Assembly (NCBI RefSeq): GCF_019443125.1
Contig: NZ_JAHYXK010000030.1
Location: forward strand, 1-32,761
Reading direction: 5' to 3'
DNA: 32,761 nucleotides
Origin: Pontibacter aydingkolensis
Lineage (GTDB): Bacteria; Bacteroidota; Bacteroidia; Cytophagales; Hymenobacteraceae
Numbering within the stretch: the stretch's first letter is position 1; each line of letters begins with the position of its first letter. The translations under genes and the position numbers were made by a program. This document shows positions 8,558 through 17,302 of the stretch, piece after piece. A model generated the notes under the pieces. That model was not told where the DNA came from. It was given only the letters and a program-made list of their open reading frames with translations, and did not search any database.

Positions 8558-10201
8558 ATGGAAAATATAGAACTAGTACCATTTTATGAATTTTCCATTA
8601 TACTTATTCTGGCTGCTATACTGGGGGCTATCGGCCAATTACTCAGACAACCCTTAATAGTTATTTTCATAGCGCTGGGCATACTTGTCGGTCCGTCGGT
8701 ACTAAACCTTGTTGAATCTACTGATAAAATTCACCTGCTCTCTGATTTGGGCATTGCTATACTTCTTTTTGTGGTAGGCCTTAAGCTAGACCTTAACCTG
8801 ATACGCTCCATGGGTAAGGTGGCTATCATCACAGGCCTTGGCCAGGTTATATTTACGTCGGTGTTCGGCTTTATAATAGGCTTACTGCTTGGTTACAGTA
8901 TTCTGTTCTCGCTTTATATAGCTATTGCCCTTACATTTTCCAGCACTATTATCATTGTTAAACTACTCTCTGACAAAAAAGAGATCGATTCGCTGCACGG
9001 GCAGATAGCCATAGGATTTCTTATTGTGCAGGACCTGGTGGTTGTACTGTTGATGATCTCATTGACAGCTTTAGACAGAAGTGCCGAAGGCCAGCTGGGT
9101 TATAATGTTTTAAGAATGTTAGGTAAAGGAATGGGGTTGGCATTAATTTTTGCACTGCTGATGATTTACGTCATACCCACGCTGGTGCATTATCTTGCTA
9201 AATCTCAGGAATTGCTTGTGCTTTTCGCCATTGCCTGGGCAGTTGCAGCCGCATCAGTAAGTGATGTGTTAGGCTTTAGCAGAGAAGTTGGTGCCTTTTT
9301 GGCCGGAGTATCACTTGCCTCTACTCAGTATCGTAATGTCTTATCGGGGCGGTTGGTAAGTATACGCGACTTCCTGTTATTGTTCTTCTTTATACACCTG
9401 GGCCTGCATTTGGATCTGGGCCTTATCGGCAATCAGGTTGGGCCTGCGCTGCTTTTCTCTTTATTTGTACTCATTGGCAACCCGCTTATTGTAATGGTTA
9501 TAATGGGGCTGATGGGTTATCGTAAACGCACCAGTTTCCTGGCTGGCTTAACAGTAGCGCAGATCAGTGAATTCTCTTTGATCTTTGCAGCCCTGGGCTT
9601 TAACCTGGGACATATTAACCAGGAAACAGTTGGTTTGATAACACTTGTCGGATTGATTACCATTGGCCTTTCTACTTATATGATCATATACTCCCATACT
9701 TTGTTTGCATGGCTTTCGCCTATTCTTTCTATTTTCGAAAAGAAGATACCTTACCGGGAAGATATGTCCGTGAAAGGACAAAACATTCCTATAGATGCTA
9801 TTTTATTCGGGTTAGGCCGGTTTGGGGGCAACATTGCACTTTCGTTTCTTAAAGAGGGCTACCGCTTTATTGCCGTAGACTTTGACCCAAAGCAGGTGCA
9901 ATACTGGCAAAAACAAGGTATTCAGGCACAATACGGCGACATCGAGGACCCTGAACTGCCTGACCAGCTACCTTTACAAAAAGCTAGTGTAGTAGTAAGC
10001 AGTATCGCGGACCTGCAACTAAACCTTGGCTTAATTAAAATGTTAAAAATGAACAACTACAATGGCAAAATAGCTGTAACTGCGCATCGCGCCTCAGATG
10101 CATTAGCTTTGCAGGCAGAAAAGGAAACAGCTATTCTGCTTCCGTTCACGGATGCTGCAGAGTCTGTTCCGGATAAACTTTTTAAATTTGAGACCACCTA
10201 A
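8558..10201 (+). CDS. CPA2-family cation:proton antiporter (KefB/KefC-like) with C-terminal TrkA-N domain
   Basis: A 547-residue membrane protein. Residues 1-390 form about twelve helices of the Na/H-exchanger fold, with family motifs in QPLIVIFIALGILVGPSVL, LLFVVGLKLDL, the IALTFSSTIIIVKLLSD helix and FSREVGAFLAGVSLAST. Residues 407-547 form a Rossmann TrkA-N (RCK-N) domain, with GLGRFGGN at 418-425 and the acidic VDFD (Asp441/443) ligand site. The protein ends directly after TrkA-N, with no TrkA-C domain. It probably exchanges K+ or Na+ for protons under nucleotide control. Ion selectivity is not readable. Its partner gene encodes the universal stress protein, and a strong bidirectional hairpin follows. 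Confidence 0.9.
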   Translation: MENIELVPFYEFSIILILAAILGAIGQLLRQPLIVIFIALGILVGPSVLNLVESTDKIHLLSDLGIAILLFVVGLKLDLNLIRSMGKVAIITGLGQVIFTSVFGFIIGLLLGYSILFSLYIAIALTFSSTIIIVKLLSDKKEIDSLHGQIAIGFLIVQDLVVVLLMISLTALDRSAEGQLGYNVLRMLGKGMGLALIFALLMIYVIPTLVHYLAKSQELLVLFAIAWAVAAASVSDVLGFSREVGAFLAGVSLASTQYRNVLSGRLVSIRDFLLLFFFIHLGLHLDLGLIGNQVGPALLFSLFVLIGNPLIVMVIMGLMGYRKRTSFLAGLTVAQISEFSLIFAALGFNLGHINQETVGLITLVGLITIGLSTYMIIYSHTLFAWLSPILSIFEKKIPYREDMSVKGQNIPIDAILFGLGRFGGNIALSFLKEGYRFIAVDFDPKQVQYWQKQGIQAQYGDIEDPELPDQLPLQKASVVVSSIADLQLNLGLIKMLKMNNYNGKIAVTAHRASDALALQAEKETAILLPFTDAAESVPDKLFKFETT

Positions 10202-10228
10202 ACACATATTTGATTAAACACAATCAAT

Positions 10229-10276
10229 AAAAAAACGGATGATAAGAAGTTATACTTCTTATCATCCGTTTTGATA
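10229..10276. terminator. Bidirectional terminator, perfect 19-bp stem
   Basis: Arms at 10232-10250 and 10254-10272 are perfectly complementary with a three-base TAT loop, flanked by A-runs and T-runs. It sits between the convergent antiporter and marR genes and would stop transcription from both sides. The apex contains the TATACTT word that recurs across the window. Confidence 0.88.
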
Positions 10277-10315
10277 ATTTAGGTTAGTAAAGGTTTAGAG
10301 TAGCATGTTTAATAA

Positions 10316-10813
10316 TTATTGAGCTTTCACTTCTTCCGGTTCAGACTCAGGCATGTTCTTAAGCGAATTTCTTAATTTGGATAAAAGATGGTATAGCGTT
10401 TTAGCTTCATCCTCTGTTATTCCATGTAATTTTTGGTCTAACTCAGGAAAAAAACCATCCATTGACTCGAGTACCTGAAGTCCCTTTTCAGATACTAAAA
10501 TATTAACCAATCTTCTGTCTGACGGATTTTGTGTAACCGTTACCAGTTCTTTTGCACTAAGCCTGCTTACCAATCTTGAGGCATCAGACATTTTATCCAG
10601 CAATTTTTCTCTTAAAAAAGATGTTGAGACAGGTTTTGGGTACTGGTCGCGTAAAATACGCAGCGCGTTATATTGCTGAAAAGTCAGGCCAAATTGTTTA
10701 AAAAAGTTTTCATAAGTATTATATAAAATACCCTGCGTATATAAAATACTCATGCTGGCTTTCTGCCATTCATTACGGAAGGACTTGTATCCTACTTCAT
10801 GCTCTAAATTCAT
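10316..10813 (-). CDS. MarR-family transcriptional regulator
   Basis: A 165-residue winged helix-turn-helix protein. The dimerisation helix (about 1-40) is followed by LTFQQYNALRILRDQYP, the recognition helix region (FLREKLLDKMSDASRLVSRLSAKELV) and the wing with the family DxR signature (Ser98-Asp99-Arg100-Arg101 in QNPSDRRLVNILVSEKGLQVL). MarR proteins usually repress a neighbouring or their own promoter and release DNA on binding a small ligand or on oxidation. No cysteine is present, so redox sensing by thiols is unlikely. A palindrome lies a few bases upstream of the start and could be its own operator. The C-terminus is acidic (EPEEVKAQ). Confidence 0.9.
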   Translation of the reverse strand: MNLEHEVGYKSFRNEWQKASMSILYTQGILYNTYENFFKQFGLTFQQYNALRILRDQYPKPVSTSFLREKLLDKMSDASRLVSRLSAKELVTVTQNPSDRRLVNILVSEKGLQVLESMDGFFPELDQKLHGITEDEAKTLYHLLSKLRNSLKNMPESEPEEVKAQ

Positions 10814-10825
10814 TTGGTCAGTTAG

Positions 10826-10840
10826 TAGTAAGTTTTACTA
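10826..10840. promoter_or_regulatory. Candidate MarR autoregulatory operator
   Basis: A perfect palindrome TAGTAA-GTT-TTACTA lies 12 bp upstream of the marR start codon (10813), where a repressor would block its own transcription. MarR sites are typically AT-rich palindromes of this size. No second copy was found, so the assignment is positional. Confidence 0.35.
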
Positions 10841-10893
10841 ATAATAAAAATAAAAATTGATTAAACAGTAGGTTTTATATTTTATTTATAATG

Positions 10894-10947
10894 CATCAAC
10901 TAAAAAATTATAAAGTTATAGATTAAAATACATCTATAATGTTGATG
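10894..10947. repeat. Nested AT-rich inverted repeats upstream of marR
   Basis: An outer pair, CATCAAC (10894-10900) with GTTGATG (10941-10947), encloses an inner pair, TTATAGAT (10916-10923) with ATCTATAA (10932-10939). It occupies the very AT-rich 236-bp gap between the MmcQ-like gene and marR. It could be a regulatory region or a weak transcript end for the upstream gene. Confidence 0.35.
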
Positions 10948-11049
10948 TCATATGTTAATTGTCCGATTACCTTGTGAGCTTAACAACCAGGCTGCAACAA
11001 TAAAGTTTACCTATTTACTTTTCGTTATTATAGCTTTAGAGTAATGATT

Positions 11050-11409
11050 CTACAACAAACCAAGTTCTGTTTTCGAAGCTTTGGTTAATTTGGAGGCAAC
11101 AAGCTGATAGGAGTCATCTATCCAGGAGCAAATAAGCTGAACCGGTAAGCCGTTTTCAGGTAATACTGTATTCCAGTGTACTTTGCTCATGTGGTAACCT
11201 GGTTTAACCTGATTCGGATACTGTTCTCGCAGTTCTATGGCCTTTTGAGGGTCACATTTGAGCGCTATACCACTTTGGTATTCGGAAATACTGCATAGTG
11301 CAAACATTTTACCTCCTACCTTAAATACTAGGGTGTCCTCATCAAAAGGCAACTCTTCTGTAACGCCTTTCTTGGCAAGGCAATAGTCTCTTAATTCCTC
11401 AATGTTCAT
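11050..11409 (-). CDS. MmcQ/YjbR-family protein
   Basis: A 119-residue protein with the CyaY-like fold of the MmcQ/YjbR family. Visible landmarks are the start MNIEELRDYCLAKKGVTEELPF, then VFKVGGKMFAL, LKCDPQKAIELREQYP, the PGYHMSKVHWNTV strand and the C-terminal DDSYQLVASKL. Some members are described as DNA-binding, but the molecular role is not established. Length and start agree with the family. It is probably transcribed alone or from the small gene upstream, from which it is separated by an intrinsic terminator at 11433-11472. Confidence 0.85.
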   Translation of the reverse strand: MNIEELRDYCLAKKGVTEELPFDEDTLVFKVGGKMFALCSISEYQSGIALKCDPQKAIELREQYPNQVKPGYHMSKVHWNTVLPENGLPVQLICSWIDDSYQLVASKLTKASKTELGLL

Positions 11410-11432
11410 AGCACAGCGGATGTGTAAAAAAT

Positions 11433-11472
11433 GAAAGTATAAGGAGAACCTGTTCGTGCTCCTTATACTTTC
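11433..11472 (-). terminator. Intrinsic terminator after the small membrane protein gene
   Basis: A perfect 14-bp stem (11433-11446 with 11459-11472) has a 12-base loop and, read on the minus strand, is followed by ATTTTTTAC. It lies 28 bp beyond the stop of the gene at 11501-11665. Both arms consist largely of the AAGTATAA word and its complement. Confidence 0.78.
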
Positions 11473-11500
11473 AACTAATCATAACCGAAAAATCAGGCAG

Positions 11501-11665
11501 TTATATGTGCGTAACTATAAAATAAATTGCGCCTGCCAAAAACATCAGGATAGATATTTTATTGATTGTGTGCATGGTGCGCAAGTTAAAATTACTCTTA
11601 CGGTTAGGGTCTTTCTTACGGAAAAAATAAGTGGCTACCTCAGTGAAATTAAATAGTCCCTTCAT
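11501..11665 (-). CDS. Small membrane protein, DUF6728-like
   Basis: A 54-residue product starting MKGLFNFTEVATYFFRKKD, with an amphipathic N-terminal half, a basic segment (RKSNFNLRTMHTINK) and one C-terminal transmembrane helix (ISILMFLAGAIYFIV). The pattern FFRKKDP..SNFNLRTMH.INK.SILMFL resembles the small DUF6728 proteins that I recall from Cytophagales. The function is unknown. I chose the internal ATG at 11665 over one at 11686, because the shorter form matches that pattern. A terminator directly follows, which supports its being a real gene. Confidence 0.65.
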   Translation of the reverse strand: MKGLFNFTEVATYFFRKKDPNRKSNFNLRTMHTINKISILMFLAGAIYFIVTHI

Positions 11666-11761
11666 AGTATAAATCTTTAAATACAACCTTATTTAATGCA
11701 GGTATTAAATTAACATATCAATTCTAAAAATGATTTAACTGAGTATATCTAAACTCAACAA

Positions 11762-13735
11762 TTATTCTTCTAACCTCACTGGTTCAATCCACTTATCATC
11801 TTCCCGAATCAGTTCTATTAACTCATCCACAGCTTTATCTGCCGGAACTGATTTCTTGATCACATTTTGACCCCGGTAAAGCGCTATCTTGTCTTTACCC
11901 ACACCTACATACCCATAGTCTGCATCAGCCATCTCGCCGGGTCCATTTACAATACAACCCATAATACCGATTTTTACGCCTTTCAGATGGTCTGTGCGCT
12001 TGCGTATCATGGCAGTTGTTTCCTGGAGGTCGAATAATGTACGGCCACAGCTTGGGCAACTGATGTATTCAGTCTTGCTCATGCGTGTACGGGCTGCCTG
12101 CAGTATTCCAAAGCTCAGGTTATTCAGTTTATCAATCGTATCAAGCCACTCCGGTTTCTGTTGTGCAGGCTGTAGTTCTGTCCCTAACATTACGCCATCG
12201 CCGAGTCCATCAATCAACAGGCCGCCTACATCCGTAGCAGCATACAACTGCACCTGGTCTGGTGTTAGGTTACCGTATTCACGTTTAATGATGCAGGGAT
12301 TTTGCACTCCGTTATTTATGAGTCTGAAAAAGCACTTGCGCAGCTCCGGCATGGCGTGCTCGTTGGTTGTGTGCAGCATCAGAACAGCTGTCGTATCCTG
12401 CTTCAAGCGATCCATTAAAGCCGGAGTTATTTCATGAATGTCGGCAAGTATAAAGTTTAGTGTTTGATGGCGTTCAGATGAATTCAGGTATACTTGAGCA
12501 AGTATAAGCGGATGCCGGTCTTCACGTTGTTCAGCAGTTATCCAGGCATCGTAGTTTATAATCTCTTTCAGGCCATTTGGCAGCATAAAGCTAATTGGAT
12601 TGCTGCCTGTGTAAATGTAATCTGCCCCCAGGTCGTTCATGTTAAACTTGTCCAGCAGCATGGAGTACAGGTGGCCAACACATTTCAGGTCGGCATACTT
12701 TATATCTTCCAGTCTGCTTAGGTCAGCTATAACACGAGGTACGTTTAAAGCCCCCAGGTTTGCTATCTCTATTGTTTCGCGACGCTGGTACTGAAATGGG
12801 TTGATAGGTACGTTGCAGATGTCCTGAATGGGCTGTGCTTTCTCTGAGCGGTTTGTATAACGGTCAATCAATGCCTGAGCTACCGGCGCCTCGGCTTCAG
12901 GAGCCTCAGTAAGGGATACACGTACGGTATCACCCAAACCGTCTTCCAGCAATGTGCCAATGCCAACAGCAGACTTAATGCGGCCGTCTTCAGCTTCTCC
13001 GGCCTCTGTTACGCCCAGGTGCAGCGGATAAGGCTGCAGTCCCTCTTCTTCCAGCTTCTGTACCAGCAAACGGTACGCCTGCACCATTACCTGCGTGTTA
13101 GAGGCCTTCATCGAGATCACGATATCAAAATAGCCTTCGTCTTCACAGATGCGGATAAACTCCAGTGCACTTTCTACCATACCTAGCGGTGTATCGCCGT
13201 AGCGGCTTAGTATCCTGTCTGATAAAGAGCCGTGGTTGGTACCGATGCGCATGGCCGTGCCGTGTTCCTTGCAAATTCGCACCAGCGGCACAAAGCGCTC
13301 TCTTATCCTGTCCAGTTCAGCCTGGTAAGATATATCGTCGTACTCAATTACCTGGAATTTCTTTTTATCGGCGTAATTACCCGGGTTAACGCGCACTTTT
13401 TCTATGATACGCGCTGCCACCTCGGCTGCATTGGGTGTAAAATGGATATCTGCAATAAGTGGTACAGTATAACCGCGCTTCTGCAGCTCTTCTTTAATAT
13501 TACGCAGGTTTTCAGCCTCTTTTATACTTGGCGCAGTAATTCGGATATACTCGCAACCTGCCTCTATCATGCGGATGCACTGCTCCACAGAGCCCATTGT
13601 GTCCATGGTGTCTACAGTAGTCATAGACTGTACACGAATGGGGTTATCGCCACCAACAGGCACTCCGCCAATGTTTACGACACGTGTTTTTCTGCGTTTA
13701 TATGCTGTAAGACTAGGGCAATACGTTTTATTCAT
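11762..13735 (-). CDS. ispG: 4-hydroxy-3-methylbut-2-enyl diphosphate synthase (long, three-domain type)
   Basis: Catalyses the penultimate step of the MEP isoprenoid pathway: reduction of MEcPP to HMBPP with a [4Fe-4S] cluster. The N-terminal TIM barrel carries IRVQSMTTVDTMDTMGSVEQC and PLIADIHFTPNAA. The C-terminal cluster domain carries Cys560, Cys563 (CPSCGRT) and Cys594 (GCIVNGPGE), with Glu601 nearby. At 657 residues it is the long form seen in Bacteroidota, Chlamydiae and plants, in which an extra domain of about 250 residues separates barrel and cluster domain. The cluster is intact. The gene stands alone on the minus strand, and the divergent FMN-reductase gene begins 168 bp away. 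Confidence 0.95.
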   Translation of the reverse strand: MNKTYCPSLTAYKRRKTRVVNIGGVPVGGDNPIRVQSMTTVDTMDTMGSVEQCIRMIEAGCEYIRITAPSIKEAENLRNIKEELQKRGYTVPLIADIHFTPNAAEVAARIIEKVRVNPGNYADKKKFQVIEYDDISYQAELDRIRERFVPLVRICKEHGTAMRIGTNHGSLSDRILSRYGDTPLGMVESALEFIRICEDEGYFDIVISMKASNTQVMVQAYRLLVQKLEEEGLQPYPLHLGVTEAGEAEDGRIKSAVGIGTLLEDGLGDTVRVSLTEAPEAEAPVAQALIDRYTNRSEKAQPIQDICNVPINPFQYQRRETIEIANLGALNVPRVIADLSRLEDIKYADLKCVGHLYSMLLDKFNMNDLGADYIYTGSNPISFMLPNGLKEIINYDAWITAEQREDRHPLILAQVYLNSSERHQTLNFILADIHEITPALMDRLKQDTTAVLMLHTTNEHAMPELRKCFFRLINNGVQNPCIIKREYGNLTPDQVQLYAATDVGGLLIDGLGDGVMLGTELQPAQQKPEWLDTIDKLNNLSFGILQAARTRMSKTEYISCPSCGRTLFDLQETTAMIRKRTDHLKGVKIGIMGCIVNGPGEMADADYGYVGVGKDKIALYRGQNVIKKSVPADKAVDELIELIREDDKWIEPVRLEE

Positions 13736-13902
13736 GATCAGATTTATGCGTCAGCTCGATTGGATAACTAAAGTTATGCGTTGTTTGTTCAACAGGCAAA
13801 CTACGTAAAATTACTACCTTTATTTTAATCAGCTGCAAGTATAAGCCCGCCAACTATATTTTTGTGGCAGTATAAAGCATCAAATCAGTATTTTACTAAA
13901 TT

Positions 13903-14409
13903 ATGGCTACAAATCCCCTGGTCATACTTGGCAGTGCCCGAAAAGACAGTGACACCCGTAAACTGGTAGATAGGCTATTTAAAGACAAGATATTTATTCT
14001 TGCAGATCTACTGGACTATGAAATAAATAACTATTCGTATACTCATGATTACCCTGGTTCCGATGATTTTCTGAAGGTTGTTGAGCAGATGATACAGCAT
14101 GAGCAGATCGTATTTGCCACGCCAGTTTACTGGTATGCCATGAGCGGAATTATGAAAACCTTTTTTGACAGATTAACGGATATTATAACTATACATAAGA
14201 ACCTGGGAAAGCAGTTAGCTGGAAAAGAAACGTTTTTGCTGGCTGTAGGATCTGATGACACACTACCGGTTGGGTTTTCAGAGCCTTTTGAATTAACTTC
14301 TGCTTATTTCGATATGCAGTTTAGGGCAACCTATTATGCCAGCACAAACGCTGTGAAAGGCAAATTGCCTGATATTGATACATATTTACGCTTGCTCCAT
14401 TTTGATTGA
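13903..14409 (+). CDS. NADPH-dependent FMN reductase / flavodoxin-fold oxidoreductase
   Basis: A 168-residue flavodoxin-fold protein. The phosphate loop is ILGSARKDSDTRKLV (residues 8-22), and the second flavin-contact block is FATPVYWYAMSGIMKTFFDRL (71-91), the usual TPxYW/Y signature of the NAD(P)H-dependent FMN reductase and quinone reductase group. It is probably a cytoplasmic FMN enzyme reducing quinones or other small electrophiles, with substrate unknown. It is somewhat short for the family. The upstream gap to ispG holds two AGTATA words but no clear promoter. The next gene starts 6 bp after the stop, so the two are likely cotranscribed. Confidence 0.85.
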   Translation: MATNPLVILGSARKDSDTRKLVDRLFKDKIFILADLLDYEINNYSYTHDYPGSDDFLKVVEQMIQHEQIVFATPVYWYAMSGIMKTFFDRLTDIITIHKNLGKQLAGKETFLLAVGSDDTLPVGFSEPFELTSAYFDMQFRATYYASTNAVKGKLPDIDTYLRLLHFD

Positions 14410-14415
14410 ACACGT

Positions 14416-14781
14416 ATGATCCATATGCGTAATTTTTTCCCGTCTATATCGCCATTAAAGCTAATGCAATTACAGCGTTGGTCTAACCTGCGACAGGAAC
14501 AGCTATCTGACGCAATTTACATAACCAAAGACTGTGTTTTGGGGTTTCTGAAGCGGCAGCTTGAAAAAGGCAACTGGAAAGAAGTTCAGGATGTACTGAA
14601 AGGGAAACCCATGACCAAAGCCGGCAAGTATTTCTACAATGAAATGCGCGGCAAAGTGGTGTCCACGCTGATGCTGCGACTTGGTTTGCGACGCATTGTA
14701 GCAATTAGTATAGCTTTGATCTTAGTCCCGATTATACTTGCAAAAGTAGCTGGAGAAGCGATGAGTTTAGTAAAGAAATAA
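14416..14781 (+). CDS. Hypothetical protein with one C-terminal membrane helix
   Basis: I do not recognise this 121-residue protein. It is basic. It starts MIHMRNFFPSISPLKLMQLQRW, has a helical middle (LRQEQLSDAIYITKDCVLGFLKRQLEKGNWKEVQDVLKG), and ends with a hydrophobic helix near residues 93-113 (RIVAISIALILVPIILAKVAG). The middle resembles a small helical domain that might associate with a membrane-anchored complex. It starts 6 bp after the FMN reductase-like gene, suggesting an operon. The second ATG, three codons in, is equally possible as the start. It faces argH convergently with 54 bp between. Confidence 0.6.
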   Translation: MIHMRNFFPSISPLKLMQLQRWSNLRQEQLSDAIYITKDCVLGFLKRQLEKGNWKEVQDVLKGKPMTKAGKYFYNEMRGKVVSTLMLRLGLRRIVAISIALILVPIILAKVAGEAMSLVKK

Positions 14782-14835
14782 GCCTTTGGTTCATGCAGTC
14801 TGATGCTCACTAACTCCAAGAACCAATCAAGTAAT

Positions 14836-16167
14836 CTACTTTAAAAGCTGTTCATAAGCATTTTTTACCCTTTCAAAGTTAAACTGCTCTAGTACCTTCT
14901 GCATCTGTGCGGCTATTTCAGTATTGCACAGGTTGCCTAAACTGCCTTCGTGTGTGTGCGACACAGCATCTGGCATAGAAAAATTACCGGCTTCTATACT
15001 TTCACCAACTGCTTTGTAAGCATCCCGGAATGGCATTCCCTCCAGCGCCAGTGCATTCACGGCATCCACGCTGAACAGGTATTTATACTTTTCATCTTCC
15101 AGGATATTCTCTTTTACCTGTACCTCCTGCATCATGTACGCCATCATCTGCAGACAACTTTTAAGCTCTGCGAAAGCCGGGAAAAGGTTCTCTTTCAGCA
15201 ACTGCAGATCGCGGTGATAGCCCGATGGCAGGTTGATCAACAGCATGGAGATTTCGGTTGGCAATGCCTGAAGCTTGTTGCACTTTCCACGAAGCAGTTC
15301 AAATACATCAGGGTTTTTTTTGTGTGGCATAATGCTTGAACCGGTAGTAAGGTGAGCAGGCAAGGTAATAAAGCCAAAGTTCTGGCTCATGTACAAGCAC
15401 AAGTCCATGCTCATTTTTGCAAGCGTAGCCGCTACAGAAGCCATAGCTGTTGCCACTATTCTTTCTGATTTGCCCCGGCCCATCTGCGCATACACCACAT
15501 TGTAATTCATGCTTTCAAAGCCAAGCAAATCAGTGGTCATCTGGCGGTTTAGCGGAAACGAAGAACCATAGCCGGCAGCGGAGCCAAGTGGGTTTTTATC
15601 TGCAATTTTGTAGGCAGCCAGCAGCATTTGCATATCATCTACCAGGCTTTCGGCATAGGCACCGAACCAAAGGCCAAACGATGAGGGCATGGCAATTTGC
15701 AGGTGCGTGTAGCCTGGCAGCAGCACATTTTTATATTTTTCGCTTTGTGTCTGCAGCACCTCAAAAAGTGCTGTTGAATCTTGTACTAACTCCTGCAACT
15801 GGTATCGGAAGTATAGTTTCAGGTCGAGCAAAACCTGGTCGTTGCGTGAGCGGCCGCTGTGAATTTTCTTACCGGCATCTCCCACTCTTTTGGTCAGTTC
15901 CAGCTCTACCTGCGAATGGATGTCCTCCACTCCTTCTTCAATGGTAAAATCTCCGGCTTCTATACTTTGGTGAATGCTTTTCAGCTCTGCCTGCAGCACT
16001 TCCAGTTCCTGGGCAGTAAGCAGGTTTATACTTTCCAGCATACGTATGTGCGCCAGTGAGCCCAGCACATCAAAACGGGCCAGCTCCATGTCCAGTTCTG
16101 CGTCTTTGCCTACCGTAAACTTTTCTATTTCAGCTGATACGCTGATGTCTTTCTGCCAGAGCTTCAT
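14836..16167 (-). CDS. argH: Argininosuccinate lyase
   Basis: Splits argininosuccinate into arginine and fumarate, the last step of arginine synthesis. The fumarase/aspartase superfamily signatures are all present: SGRSRNDQV (104-112), PGYTHLQ (151-157), NPLGSAAGYG (192-201) and the signature loop GSSIMPHKKNP (276-286) with the catalytic Ser. At 443 residues it is slightly shorter than the E. coli enzyme but complete. It is the last gene of the minus-strand arginine locus, 70 bp downstream of the deacylase gene. Confidence 0.96.
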   Translation of the reverse strand: MKLWQKDISVSAEIEKFTVGKDAELDMELARFDVLGSLAHIRMLESINLLTAQELEVLQAELKSIHQSIEAGDFTIEEGVEDIHSQVELELTKRVGDAGKKIHSGRSRNDQVLLDLKLYFRYQLQELVQDSTALFEVLQTQSEKYKNVLLPGYTHLQIAMPSSFGLWFGAYAESLVDDMQMLLAAYKIADKNPLGSAAGYGSSFPLNRQMTTDLLGFESMNYNVVYAQMGRGKSERIVATAMASVAATLAKMSMDLCLYMSQNFGFITLPAHLTTGSSIMPHKKNPDVFELLRGKCNKLQALPTEISMLLINLPSGYHRDLQLLKENLFPAFAELKSCLQMMAYMMQEVQVKENILEDEKYKYLFSVDAVNALALEGMPFRDAYKAVGESIEAGNFSMPDAVSHTHEGSLGNLCNTEIAAQMQKVLEQFNFERVKNAYEQLLK

Positions 16168-16237
16168 GATTCAATTTTGAATGAGTGATGGAATGAATGA
16201 GTGAATATGTATTATGATCCTGCCGTTCACCGCAAAT

Positions 16238-17302
16238 TTACTTTATTACTCTTTCGAGTACATCGATGTATAAATTAATGCCTTCCTCAATTTCGTGCAG
16301 GTAAATGTACTCGTCAGCCATGTGCGAACGGCCAGAAAAGCCTGGTCCCATTTTAAGAGAGGGTATCGGTAAAAGTGCCTGATCGGAAGTGGTGGGAGAA
16401 CCGTACGTTTTCCGGCCCAATTGTAGTCCGGCCTGTACCAGCGCGTGCTCCAACGGAATAGCTGATGGCTTTAATCTGGTTGAACGAGGTTTTACCTCTG
16501 ACTTTACATGCTGCTGTATGGTGGCCAAAACCTCATCCATGGTATAAGCATCTGTTAAACGCACATCTACGGTAAAATGGCAACTATCCGGTACTACGTT
16601 GTGCTGCGTTCCTGCATTAATCATGGTTACACTCATCTTTACAGGTCCCAGGTGTCCTGATACTTTTGCAAATTTGTATTTTTGAAACCAGTTTATGTCT
16701 TCCAGAGCCTCATAAATAGCGTTTATGCCTTCTTCGCGGGCAGCATGTCCGGCTTTGCCTTTGGCCACACAATCGAGAACCAACAAACCTTTTTCGGCTA
16801 TGGCCAGGTGCATTTCAGTTGGTTCGCCTACGATGGCAGCATTCAGCTTGCCAAGCTCCGGAAGTATAAGCTCTATGCCGTTTCTGCCGGAAACTTCTTC
16901 CTCTGCAGTGGCAGCCAGCACCAGGTTGTACTTCAGATCATGTTGTTCATAAAAGTACAGGAAAGTGGAAATCAAACTTACCAGACAGCCACCTGCATCA
17001 TTGCTGCCAAGTCCATACAATTTGCCATCTTCTATACTTGCCTCGAACGGATTGCGGGTATAGCCGGGGTTTGGCTTTACTGTATCGTGGTGCGAGTTTA
17101 AAAGTATAGTAGGCAAAGCTGGGGTATAATGCTTGTTAAATGCCCACACGTTGTTTAAGTGCTGGTGCACTTCAACACCTTTCTGCTCAAGATAACCAGA
17201 AAGTATAGCTGCGGTCTTGTCTTCTTCTTTACTGAAAGAAGGTGTCTGAATAAGCTGCTGCAATAGCTGTATTGCCTGCTCGTATAGTTCTTTCTGCTCC
17301 AT
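16238..17302 (-). CDS. M20-family deacylase of arginine synthesis (acetyl- or succinyl-citrulline/ornithine deacylase, ArgE')
   Basis: A 354-residue M20 metallopeptidase. Metal ligands are visible as His71/His72-Asp73 (LNSHHDTV), Asp102 (GSNDAGG), catalytic Glu134/Glu135 (ATAEEEVSG), Glu160 (VGEPTE) and the C-terminal His in GRSHMADEYI. The dimerisation domain (KGKAGHAARE onward) is present. In bacteria that use an acylornithine transcarbamylase, this enzyme removes the acyl group from N-acyl-citrulline to give citrulline for ArgG. The ArgF' neighbour argues for acylcitrulline, probably succinylcitrulline, rather than acetylornithine as substrate. Its start overlaps the argB stop (TAATG), implying translational coupling. 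Confidence 0.85.
   Translation of the reverse strand: MEQKELYEQAIQLLQQLIQTPSFSKEEDKTAAILSGYLEQKGVEVHQHLNNVWAFNKHYTPALPTILLNSHHDTVKPNPGYTRNPFEASIEDGKLYGLGSNDAGGCLVSLISTFLYFYEQHDLKYNLVLAATAEEEVSGRNGIELILPELGKLNAAIVGEPTEMHLAIAEKGLLVLDCVAKGKAGHAAREEGINAIYEALEDINWFQKYKFAKVSGHLGPVKMSVTMINAGTQHNVVPDSCHFTVDVRLTDAYTMDEVLATIQQHVKSEVKPRSTRLKPSAIPLEHALVQAGLQLGRKTYGSPTTSDQALLPIPSLKMGPGFSGRSHMADEYIYLHEIEEGINLYIDVLERVIK

Noticed and set aside
13232..13771. 179-codon plus-strand frame across the 5' half of ispG
   Set aside because: Fully antisense to the conserved TIM barrel of IspG, with no domain or promoter evidence.
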